Origin: Empedobacter brevis_A | Lineage (GTDB): Bacteria; Bacteroidota; Bacteroidia; Flavobacteriales; Weeksellaceae | Assembly (NCBI RefSeq): GCF_965118635.1 | Contig: NZ_CBCPHV010000001.1 | Location: forward strand, 62,001 to 126,000 | Reading direction: 5' to 3' | DNA: 64,000 nt | Shown: positions 9,265 to 17,118 of the stretch, one piece after another | Position numbering within the stretch: the first letter of the stretch is position 1 | Layout of the letters: each line of letters starts with the position of its first letter | Position numbers and translations under genes: made by a program | Notes under the pieces: model-generated | Seen by the model: the letters and a program-made list of their open reading frames with translations, nothing else | Database searches by the model: none | Told to the model about the DNA's origin: nothing

Positions 9265-10926
9265 TTATTTAATAATTTTTTCTAATATCTTTTGTGTAAT
9301 TAGATATGTTGGTTTTACACCTGTTAATCCTAAACCTCCAGAAGCTAATGTACTTCCTGTTTCTAAAGGATTATCAGAAGCGTAATAAGCATACATTACT
9401 TTTACATCTTTGTCTATATGATGTCTAATTTTTGAAGCAACTTGAATTGCTTTTTGATAATGTGCTCCTTCCATTTCTAATCCAATTGCTTGGAAAGACG
9501 AATTTTTGAAATATTCTAAAACATCTTTATTTTGCAAAGAAGTTCCTAAAACCGAAATCATTGGTCCTTCGTAAACACCTAAACCTTGTCCTTCGAAATC
9601 TTCTTTCGTTAATTCGTTTTCAAACACATAGTTATCTGTTGTTCCTTCGAAAACATGAGCAGTTGCAATCATAATATCTCCTTTGTTTCCTTCCAGAATT
9701 CCAGCTTTTCCCATAATTGCGACAGATTTTACATTCATTTTGAATCTTACATCTCCAACTTTGTATGGTTTCAACAATTCGTCCATTGCTTCGAATGCTT
9801 GTTCTCCAAAGGCATAATCCATTACAATGATTACTTCATTGTTTTTATCTTTTGCATAAGAAAACGCAGAGTTTGCAACATTTACTTTAGATAAATCAAT
9901 AATCTGAACATCGATATTTGTTCCTGATTGATCTTTGATGTAAACTAAACCGTTTTGTTGAGTATATTCATTTAACGATTCTCTCAACATTTTGTTGTTT
10001 GAAGCGCTTAAATCTTCGTAAATTTCTACTCCATCATTTTTGTATTTTCTTTTCAATCCATCATATGCATATAACATGTTTGATACACTGTGCATATTTG
10101 CAGAAATGATATGAATATTTTTGTCTTGAAGATTATTTTCAAATAATACACGTTTGATTTCATTTGCCCATTTTTCTCCAATCATGTGATGACCAATCGA
10201 TTCACGTAATGTTGAGGTAAATGTAATTTCACGTTTCTTTGTTCCGATGCGATCTTGTTGACTTGTATATCCCATCCAATAAACAATTCGGAAAAAACGA
10301 TCTTTGTCTTCAGAAGTTCCAAAATAGTTGTGGATTTCTTGAGTTTCTTCAAACGTTCTTCCTAAAATTGTTGATAAATGCATCAAAGCAACTTCACGCT
10401 CTTTACGCGAAATTTCCACTTCATCAAATACAACATTTTCAATAAATTCCCATGCTCTACTTTTCGAAAGTGTTTCATTGCTAAATGCTCTATTTCTGAT
10501 TTTATCTGCTTCATTGTATAAAAATGTTAAATGCGTTAAAACATCATAAATATCAGAACGACCACGAGAAATTTCAATATTCATTTGATCATCATCAATT
10601 CTGTAGCAAAAACGACGACGTTTTGCAGGAATGATTGGTGTAAAAATAGAACGATCATAACCTTCATCAGATGTAAAAGACACGTAAGGTGTTTCTACAA
10701 TTCCTTCTGGTAAACGATCTAAAACGTACATTAATCCACTTAATTCTACTTTGTTTGGATCTGTCATTGATCCGTAGATTTCAGGATTGATTTCAAATAA
10801 TAAATTTCTTAAAATTTTTCCAGGTGCACCAGATGGACGGTACACTCCTCTATGAAATAAATGACGCATTGATATATATAATCTTTCAATAGCGTCAGTA
10901 GATCTTCTTGCTCTTGTTATTGACAT
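9265..10926 (-). CDS. DUF6909-type protein with nucleoside-phosphorylase-like C-terminus
   Basis: This 553-residue soluble protein belongs to a family I know mainly as an uncharacterised Bacteroidota protein (DUF6909). The N-terminal 200 residues are helical. The C-terminal portion (about 390-553) reads like a phosphorylase/nucleosidase fold: VAIMGKAGIL, then GDIMIATAHVFEGTTDNY, ISVLGTSLQNKDVLEYF, and the GLEMEGAHYQKAI block that recalls the nucleoside-binding MEGA motif of PNP/UDP and AMN enzymes. That resemblance is my reading and is not established. It is in a tight operon with DUF3109 (7 bp upstream) and the oxidoreductase (5 bp downstream). Confidence 0.7.
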   Translation of the reverse strand: MSITRARRSTDAIERLYISMRHLFHRGVYRPSGAPGKILRNLLFEINPEIYGSMTDPNKVELSGLMYVLDRLPEGIVETPYVSFTSDEGYDRSIFTPIIPAKRRRFCYRIDDDQMNIEISRGRSDIYDVLTHLTFLYNEADKIRNRAFSNETLSKSRAWEFIENVVFDEVEISRKEREVALMHLSTILGRTFEETQEIHNYFGTSEDKDRFFRIVYWMGYTSQQDRIGTKKREITFTSTLRESIGHHMIGEKWANEIKRVLFENNLQDKNIHIISANMHSVSNMLYAYDGLKRKYKNDGVEIYEDLSASNNKMLRESLNEYTQQNGLVYIKDQSGTNIDVQIIDLSKVNVANSAFSYAKDKNNEVIIVMDYAFGEQAFEAMDELLKPYKVGDVRFKMNVKSVAIMGKAGILEGNKGDIMIATAHVFEGTTDNYVFENELTKEDFEGQGLGVYEGPMISVLGTSLQNKDVLEYFKNSSFQAIGLEMEGAHYQKAIQVASKIRHHIDKDVKVMYAYYASDNPLETGSTLASGGLGLTGVKPTYLITQKILEKIIK

Positions 10927-10933
10927 AAATTTT

Positions 10934-11512
10934 TTACTTTTTTTGGTTGTTTAATTCTTGTTGAATGGTCATTAATTCATTATACCATTCTTGTCCAAAT
11001 TTTCGGACTAACGAATCTTTTGCAAATGTTGCGACATTCACTTTCAATTCTTTTCCTAAGGTACAAGCATCTGCGCAAATATCCCATACATCGTAGTTAA
11101 CTGAAGTGAAATTTGAATATTCCTTAACACGCACTGGATATAAATGACACGAAATCGGTTTTTTGTAATCTATTTTTCCGTCTTCGTATGCTTTCTCAAT
11201 TCCACATTTTGAAAAACCATTTTCTTCGAAAACTAAATAAACACATTCGCGGTTATTGACTAATGGAGTTACCCAATCTCCGTCAGTATCCATTGTGTAT
11301 TTACCTTCTTGCTCTATAACCGCAATTCCTTCGGGACGCAAATAAGGTTTTACATCTTCATAAATATCGTCTAATACAGTTAGTTCGTCTTCATTCAAAG
11401 GTGCGCCAGCGTCACCTTCTACACAACAAATCCCTTTACATTTGTTTAGATTACAAACAAAATCTTCATTTAGTAGTTCTTGAGATACAAGGGTTTTTCC
11501 TATTTGGAACAT
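10934..11512 (-). CDS. DUF3109 / YkgJ-like cysteine-cluster protein
   Basis: A 192-residue protein rich in conserved cysteines: Cys20, 25, 29 and 30 in CNLNKCKGICC, then single Cys in ECVYLVF and KCGIE, then SCHLYPVRV and ICADACTLG. This layout matches the DUF3109 family, related to YkgJ proteins thought to bind Zn or an Fe-S cluster. The biochemical role is unknown. It is the first gene of the minus-strand operon that runs down to 7879. It is divergent from dxs, with promoter elements for both genes in the 71-bp gap. Confidence 0.8.
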   Translation of the reverse strand: MFQIGKTLVSQELLNEDFVCNLNKCKGICCVEGDAGAPLNEDELTVLDDIYEDVKPYLRPEGIAVIEQEGKYTMDTDGDWVTPLVNNRECVYLVFEENGFSKCGIEKAYEDGKIDYKKPISCHLYPVRVKEYSNFTSVNYDVWDICADACTLGKELKVNVATFAKDSLVRKFGQEWYNELMTIQQELNNQKK

Positions 11513-11535
11513 GTTACATTAAATTTTGTAACATA

Positions 11536-11573
11536 CAAAGGTACGGAAAATTCCTCAGAAAAATGTAATTTTG
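11536..11573. promoter_or_regulatory. Divergent -7 elements for the DUF3109 operon and dxs
   Basis: On the minus strand TACCTTTG (11543-11536) and on the plus strand TAATTTTG (11566-11573) both fit the Bacteroidota -7 consensus TAnnTTTG. The dxs element ends 10 bases before its ATG, implying a very short leader. No clear -33 TTTG is seen for either. Confidence 0.5.
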
Positions 11574-11583
11574 TAAAAGAATA

Positions 11584-13320
11584 ATGGATAATCTACTTTC
11601 AAAAATCAATCATCCTAAGCAACTTAGGCATTTTGAAACATCTCAACTAAAGGATTTAGCTCACGAGATGCGCGAATTTATTTTAGAAACCTTAAGTGTA
11701 AAACCGGGGCATTTAGGAGCTAGTTTAGGTGTTATTGAATTAACGCTTGCGTTGCATTATCATTACAATACACCAACAGATTTATTACTTTGGGATGTAG
11801 GTCATCAAAGTTATCCACATAAAATTTTGACAGGCCGTCAACAAATTTTTGATTCATTACGCCAAAAAAATGGAATTTCTGGTTTTCCAACACGAACAGA
11901 AAGTGAGTTTGACACATTTGGAGTTGGGCATTCATCTACTTCAATTTCAGCAATTGTTGGAATGGCAACAGCAGATAGAATTAATCAGATTAATCGTAAA
12001 CATATTGCCATTATTGGTGATGCATCAATTACTTCTGGAATGAGTTTGGAAGCTTTAAATCATCTTGGATCAACAGATTTAGATGTTTTAGTCATTCTAA
12101 ATGATAATGATATGGGAATTGATCCTTCGGTTGGAGGATTAAAAAAACATTTTAAATCATTAAAAAATCAATCAGAAAACATTTTTACCAATTTTGGTTT
12201 AAATTTTATTGGAACAATTGACGGACATAATTTTGAACAATTGTTTCAAGCTTTTGAACAAGCAGATTTGATAAAAGGTCCAAAAGTTTTACACATCAAA
12301 ACCATTAAAGGAAAAGGCTATAAACAAGCTGAAATTAATCAAGTAAAATGGCACGCGCCAGGTTTATTTGATAAGATAACAGGCAAAATTAAATTAGAGA
12401 AAAAGAAGAAATCTTTTCAAGATGTTTTTGGTGAAACAATGCATGAACTTCTTCAAAATAATTCACAAATCGTTGCCATAACTCCTGCGATGTTAACAGG
12501 AAGCAATTTGGTGAAATGTCAACAAGTTTTCCCAGAACGAGTTTTTGATGTTGGGATTGCTGAGCAACACGCTGTTACATTTGCGGCTGGTTTAGCAACA
12601 CAAAATACCATTCCGTATTGTGTTATTTACTCTACATTTTTACAGCGAGCATATGACCAGGTTATTCACGATGTTGCTTTACAAAATCTACCTGTTGTAT
12701 TTTGCATTGATCGTGCTGGTTTTGTCGGTACAGATGGCGCAACGCATCATGGATATTTTGATATTGCATATTTGCGCGAAATACCAAATATGATTGTTTC
12801 TTCGCCTCGAAATGAAAAAGATTTTAAAAATCTATTGTATACAGCTCAATTTACAACTCAACCATTTGCGATTCGTTATCCAAAAAATAACATCCAAACA
12901 AGTGATTCTAAAATTGAGAAAATAGAAATTGGTAAATCTGAAATTATTTTTGAAGGAAATCAATTAGCCATTCTTTCAACTGGATTGATTAGTTCTCGAA
13001 TTGAAGAAATTATTATTCAACATAACCTTCAAAGTAAAGTTGCCTTGATTGATTTTCCATTTATCAAACCGTTGGATGAATCTCGATTGAAAGCAATTTC
13101 ATTAAAATATTCAACTATTATAACTTTTGAAGATGGAATTAAAAAAGGAGGTTTTGGAAGTGGAATTTTAGAATTTCTAAATACAATTCACTACAAAGGA
13201 AATGTCTCAATTAATGGCTATCCAGATGAATTTATCGAACATGCTTCAATTTCTGAATTAGAGGAAATAGTTGGTTTAGATAATTCATCGATTTTAGAAA
13301 TGATAAAAAGTTATTTGTAA
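11584..13320 (+). CDS. dxs: 1-deoxy-D-xylulose-5-phosphate synthase
   Basis: This enzyme catalyses the thiamine-diphosphate-dependent condensation of pyruvate and glyceraldehyde-3-phosphate, the first step of the MEP isoprenoid pathway. Visible motifs are KPGHLGASLGVIELTLALHY, the ThDP-binding GDASITSGMSLEALN...NDNDMGI segment, the pyrimidine domain VGIAEQHAVTFAAGLA, and DRAGFVGTDGATHHG. At 578 residues it is shorter than the E. coli enzyme (about 620), with trimmed loops, which is usual for flavobacterial forms. Its stop overlaps the start of the next small gene by one base. Confidence 0.95.
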   Translation: MDNLLSKINHPKQLRHFETSQLKDLAHEMREFILETLSVKPGHLGASLGVIELTLALHYHYNTPTDLLLWDVGHQSYPHKILTGRQQIFDSLRQKNGISGFPTRTESEFDTFGVGHSSTSISAIVGMATADRINQINRKHIAIIGDASITSGMSLEALNHLGSTDLDVLVILNDNDMGIDPSVGGLKKHFKSLKNQSENIFTNFGLNFIGTIDGHNFEQLFQAFEQADLIKGPKVLHIKTIKGKGYKQAEINQVKWHAPGLFDKITGKIKLEKKKKSFQDVFGETMHELLQNNSQIVAITPAMLTGSNLVKCQQVFPERVFDVGIAEQHAVTFAAGLATQNTIPYCVIYSTFLQRAYDQVIHDVALQNLPVVFCIDRAGFVGTDGATHHGYFDIAYLREIPNMIVSSPRNEKDFKNLLYTAQFTTQPFAIRYPKNNIQTSDSKIEKIEIGKSEIIFEGNQLAILSTGLISSRIEEIIIQHNLQSKVALIDFPFIKPLDESRLKAISLKYSTIITFEDGIKKGGFGSGILEFLNTIHYKGNVSINGYPDEFIEHASISELEEIVGLDNSSILEMIKSYL

Positions 13321-13601
13321 TGAAACATGAATATTTTAAAGAAGCTTTGAATTCTTTTTTATTTGGTTTAGCAATACTGATTATAGCCGTCATTTTAAAC
13401 AACCCATTTAAAAAGAAAAAGATTAAACAAAATTTAAGTTTTGGATTGGAACAAAAAGACAAATTAGAGTATATTAGTGATGGTTTGAGAAGTAATAATT
13501 CTATTAGATTAATTAGATTAAAAAGTATATATTTATTTGCAACTATTTTTATTATTGCATCAATTTTCTATTTGATTTTAGGAATTATTGAATATTTTTA
13601 A
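13320..13601 (+). CDS. Small two-helix membrane protein, unknown
   Basis: This 93-residue protein starts on the last base of the dxs stop (taATG), so it is probably co-translated with dxs. It has one hydrophobic helix near residues 12-29 and another near 65-90, separated by a basic, polar stretch. It resembles the small membrane protein between the topoisomerase genes in size and style only. I recognise no family. The tight coupling to dxs and a clean frame support it as a real gene. Confidence 0.6.
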   Translation: MKHEYFKEALNSFLFGLAILIIAVILNNPFKKKKIKQNLSFGLEQKDKLEYISDGLRSNNSIRLIRLKSIYLFATIFIIASIFYLILGIIEYF

Positions 13602-13662
13602 ACTTCATAATTTTCGGTACGAGAGTTGTAATGGCTTTCTCTAATTTATAAACACACAACCA

Positions 13663-14157
13663 ATGAAAAAAATAATCGGTTTATCTTTTGTAGCACTATT
13701 GTTGACATTACAATCTTGCAGCACAACCAATAATATGCATGAATTTTACACAAAATATGACAAACAAGCGACTGTAATTCCTTTACCTTCTTTTGCCTTA
13801 AAATTAGCTGGGAAAGCTGGTGGGACAGATTTATTTAATTATCTAAAATCAGCAAAAGTATTTGTTGTTTCAGATGCTGGACAAGGAAAACAAAAAAGAA
13901 TCATGAATGATTTACAATCGTCTATGCGCGGTGAGAGATTTGAAAATTTAGTGAAATTCAAAGCGAAAGACAGCCGTTTGAATATTTCATTACAAGAAGA
14001 TCAAGGTCGTGTTAAAAAAATGATTTTTGGAATTAATGGTTTACAAAATGTATTAGTTATTGACTCAAAATTAGATATTCCAAGAGCAGATTTAGATAAA
14101 ATTTTGGATAAAGTTTCCGCTGAAGATATTATAGATTTAGCAGAAATTTTGAAATAA
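13663..14157 (+). CDS. DUF4252-type lipoprotein
   Basis: A 164-residue lipoprotein with a lipobox ending at Cys19 (LTLQSC). The body has the features of DUF4252 proteins: an N-terminal AGKAGG-like stretch, a central strand KVFVVSDAG, and the C-terminal ADLDKILDKVSAED region. The family is common in Bacteroidota, usually predicted as envelope-anchored, and no function is established. A hairpin terminator follows directly. Confidence 0.75.
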   Translation: MKKIIGLSFVALLLTLQSCSTTNNMHEFYTKYDKQATVIPLPSFALKLAGKAGGTDLFNYLKSAKVFVVSDAGQGKQKRIMNDLQSSMRGERFENLVKFKAKDSRLNISLQEDQGRVKKMIFGINGLQNVLVIDSKLDIPRADLDKILDKVSAEDIIDLAEILK

Positions 14158-14162
14158 TATAA

Positions 14163-14190
14163 AAAGCCAGCTAATTAGTTGGCTTTATTT
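14163..14190 (+). terminator. Intrinsic terminator after the DUF4252 gene
   Basis: Inverted repeat AAAGCCAGCTAA/TTAGTTGGCTTT followed by ATTTT. On the minus strand it overlaps the stop codon of the second half of the split small lipoprotein gene. Confidence 0.7.
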
Positions 14191-14543
14191 TATAAACAAG
14201 TTTAATAGATTTATCTTTAAAATTATATTCTCTATAATAAATGACTACCTGATGATTTATAAACAATTTTGTATTTTCAAAAAACTTCTTGATATTTAAT
14301 TTACTATCATCTAAGATGTATAAATCTTTTGCATCCATTTTCATTATAAAGAGAAGTTGTATAATTATTTTTAGACTTTCGAGTTTTTTCAGCTAAATAA
14401 TCTTCTTCATCATAACCTAAACAACTTTTTCCTATATCGGATAAGCGAATTATCTGAATTTTTGCTTCAGGCAATTTCATCATCAAACAACTATTTGATA
14501 TAAAAAGGATAATCATAAATCCAAGAAATCTGTAGTTTTTCAT
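14171..14543 (-). pseudogene. Small lipoprotein gene, apparently frameshifted
   Basis: A first frame (14307-14543, 78 residues) has a lipoprotein signal ending at Cys19 (LFISNSC) and stops early after NENGCKRFIHLR. A second frame, ATG at 14344 to TAG at 14171 (57 residues, MKMDAKDLYILDD... to YKIKPTN), continues as a well-formed polar protein. Removing one A from the AAAA run (plus-strand 14338-14341) fuses them into a single lipoprotein of about 123 residues reading LYNEMDAKDLYILDD across the joint. This is either a decayed gene, a sequencing error, or two unrelated small frames. No family recognised. Confidence 0.5.
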
Positions 14544-14667
14544 TATATTTATAATAGGATTAGTATCATATATTAAAGATAGATGAAAATGCTTTACTTA
14601 ATATGATATATAAAAAATCAGAAGAAAATAATTCGCTTCGGACTTTTATAATTTTGTTTTAATAAAT

Positions 14668-15684
14668 CTATTTCAAGTCTTCATTTCGCATAAATTCTTC
14701 AGCTTTTTCAACCATGTTTTTTGAACCGCAAAAGAAAGGAATACGTTGGTGTAATTCTGTTGGTTCAACATCCATAATACGATTAAAACCATCTGAAGCT
14801 TTTCCTCCAGCTTGTTCTGCAATAAAGGCCATAGGATTACATTCGTATAATAAACGCAATTTTCCGTTTGGATTATTTGTTCCTGAAGGATAGATATATA
14901 TTCCTCCTTTCAACATATTTCGGTGAAAATCCGAACAAAGAGAACCTATGTAACGAGAAGTATACGGGCGGTCTTCTTCATCTGCCTGACAGTATTTTAT
15001 GTAATTTTTAACTCCTTGTGGGAATTTTACATAATTACCTTCGTTCACAGAATAAATGTTTCCATCTTCAGGAATACACATATTTGGATGAGATAAATAA
15101 AATGTTCCGATTCCTGGATTTAAAGTAAATCCATTAACGCCATTCCCAGTTGTGTAAACCAACATTGTCGATGTTCCATAGATAACATATCCAGCTGCAA
15201 CTTGCTTATTTCCTGGTTGTAAAAAATCTTCTATTGTAACTGGCGTTCCTGGTTCTGTAACACGGTGATAAATAGAAAAAATAGTTCCTACAGAAACGTT
15301 AACATCAATATTAGAAGAACCATCTAAAGGGTCAATCAATACAACGTATTTACTGTTTTTAGAATTTTTGGAAGGTTGAATTGCAATAAAATCTTCATTT
15401 TCTTCTGAAGCGATTCCACACACAACTTCACGCTGTGATAAAGTATCTATAAAAGTTTCGTTTGCGAAAACATCCAATTTTTGTTGTTTTTCTCCTTGGA
15501 CATTTTCATTACCGACTTCACCTAAAATACTAACTAAACCAGCTTTGTTAACGTTGTAATTGACAACCTTTGTTGCTAATTTAATAGAACTTAGTAATCG
15601 AGATAGCTCTCCAGATGAATAAATAAAATCGGCTTGATTTTCTATGATAAACTCTCCGAGAGTTTGATGAGAATTTGTGTTCAT
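14668..15684 (-). CDS. fbp: Fructose-1,6-bisphosphatase, class I
   Basis: Hydrolyses fructose-1,6-bisphosphate to fructose-6-phosphate in gluconeogenesis. The 338-residue length is typical. The catalytic metal-binding signature DPLDGSSNID is at residues 118-127, preceded by the Glu-rich ASEENED segment near 92-98. The C-terminal LLYECNPMAFIAEQAGGKASDG block is also class I-specific. It stands alone on the minus strand, divergent from the aspartate kinase gene. Confidence 0.96.
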   Translation of the reverse strand: MNTNSHQTLGEFIIENQADFIYSSGELSRLLSSIKLATKVVNYNVNKAGLVSILGEVGNENVQGEKQQKLDVFANETFIDTLSQREVVCGIASEENEDFIAIQPSKNSKNSKYVVLIDPLDGSSNIDVNVSVGTIFSIYHRVTEPGTPVTIEDFLQPGNKQVAAGYVIYGTSTMLVYTTGNGVNGFTLNPGIGTFYLSHPNMCIPEDGNIYSVNEGNYVKFPQGVKNYIKYCQADEEDRPYTSRYIGSLCSDFHRNMLKGGIYIYPSGTNNPNGKLRLLYECNPMAFIAEQAGGKASDGFNRIMDVEPTELHQRIPFFCGSKNMVEKAEEFMRNEDLK

Positions 15685-15832
15685 AATTATGTTTTGCTCG
15701 TCAAATATCGGAATAAAAACTTAATTTTTCACCATTTCAAACGTTTGAAATTAATCTAAATATATGAAAATCATTTGACAAATTTATTTTTCATTTTAAG
15801 TTGATTCAGTTAAGATATAATTGTAGTTTGGT

Positions 15833-15840
15833 TATATTTG
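15833..15840 (+). promoter_or_regulatory. -7 element TATATTTG upstream of aspartate kinase
   Basis: A perfect TAnnTTTG match 36 bases before the aspartate kinase ATG. The short leader contains an A-rich run. No lysine riboswitch-like length is available. A matching -33 TTTG was not seen. Confidence 0.5.
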
Positions 15841-15876
15841 CAAGTTAATTAATTGTAAAAAAAAGTTTTTATAGGA

Positions 15877-17118
15877 ATGAAAGTTTTCAAATTCGGTGGT
15901 GCTTCTGTAAAAGATGCAGCCGGCGTTAGAAATGTTGCAGAATTACTGCAATCTGTTGGTTACGAAAATACATGCGTAATAGTTTCTGCTATGGGCAAGA
16001 CAACAAATGCATTAGAAGAAGTAGTCAAACGTTATTTTGAAAAGGATGATTTCGAAAAAACTATCAAGAATGTTAAGGAACAACATATTGATTTAGCAAA
16101 AGAATTATTTGATGATGCAACAGAAGTTTCGAATGAGATTTCACAATTTTTTGATGATATTGTTTCATTTCTAAGACGAAATAAATCACCAAATTATAGC
16201 TATGTATATGATCAAATTGTTTGCTGTGGAGAGTTAATCTCGACAAAAATTATCAGTATGTATCTTAATTCTATTAAGATTACGAATGAATGGTTGGATG
16301 TTCGCGATTACATCAAAACAGATAATACATACCGCGAAGGAAAAGTAAACTGGAAATTAACAGAAGAGAATATTACAAAACTGACGCAAACAGGATTATT
16401 TATAACACAAGGTTTCCTTGGCTCTGATCTTAATTTCTTTACAACAACTTTAGGAAGAGAAGGATCAGATTATTCAGCTGCTATTTTTGCATATTGTCTA
16501 AATGCTGAAAGTATGACGATTTGGAAAGATGTTCCAGGTGTTTTAAATGCAGATCCACGTTATTTTGATAATGCAGAATTATTGCACCATATTTCATATG
16601 AAGAAGCAATAGAATTGGCATATTACGGAGCATCTGTTATTCACCCGAAAACATTGCAACCGCTTCAACAAAAGGAAATTCCTTTCTTCGTTAAATCATT
16701 TATTAATCCAACAGAAGCAGGAACAGAAGTAGCAAAAGGTCAACCATTAGAACCAAAAGTTCCTTGTTTTATTCTGAAAAGAGATCAACACTTAGTACGT
16801 TTATCGAGTAAAGATTTTTCATTTATTACAGAAGATAAATTAAGTGGAATTTTCAATAAACTATATGATTATCAAATCAAAGTGAATCTGATGCAAAATT
16901 CTGCAATTTCACTATCTTTATGTTTAGAGGATAAATACAACAATTTAGATAAGTTTGTAGCTGATATGAACGAAGAATTCAAAGTACAAGAAGAAAATAA
17001 TGTTTTATTGTACACTATTCGTCATTTCAATTCAGATTCAGATAAAGTTGTATCAAAAGAAAAAGAGTTATTGCGTCAAACAGTACGTGAAACATTACAA
17101 ATCGTTGTAAAAGCTTAA
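15877..17118 (+). CDS. lysC: Aspartate kinase (monofunctional)
   Basis: Phosphorylates aspartate, the entry to lysine, threonine and methionine synthesis and to the diaminopimelate of peptidoglycan. Visible motifs are KFGGASVKDAAG at the N-terminus, FITQGFLGSDLNFFTTTLGREGSDYSA (shown here only to locate the GREGSD kinase core), and GVLNADPRYF. The C-terminal about 110 residues are an ACT-type regulatory region. There is no fused homoserine dehydrogenase, so it is the short form (413 residues). Its stop is directly followed by the next start codon with no gap, implying translational coupling to the acyltransferase. Confidence 0.93.
   Translation: MKVFKFGGASVKDAAGVRNVAELLQSVGYENTCVIVSAMGKTTNALEEVVKRYFEKDDFEKTIKNVKEQHIDLAKELFDDATEVSNEISQFFDDIVSFLRRNKSPNYSYVYDQIVCCGELISTKIISMYLNSIKITNEWLDVRDYIKTDNTYREGKVNWKLTEENITKLTQTGLFITQGFLGSDLNFFTTTLGREGSDYSAAIFAYCLNAESMTIWKDVPGVLNADPRYFDNAELLHHISYEEAIELAYYGASVIHPKTLQPLQQKEIPFFVKSFINPTEAGTEVAKGQPLEPKVPCFILKRDQHLVRLSSKDFSFITEDKLSGIFNKLYDYQIKVNLMQNSAISLSLCLEDKYNNLDKFVADMNEEFKVQEENNVLLYTIRHFNSDSDKVVSKEKELLRQTVRETLQIVVKA

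Noticed and set aside
15685..15876. Lysine riboswitch before aspartate kinase
   Set aside because: The leader downstream of the -7 element is only about 30 bases, too short for the lysine aptamer, and no matching stems are visible.
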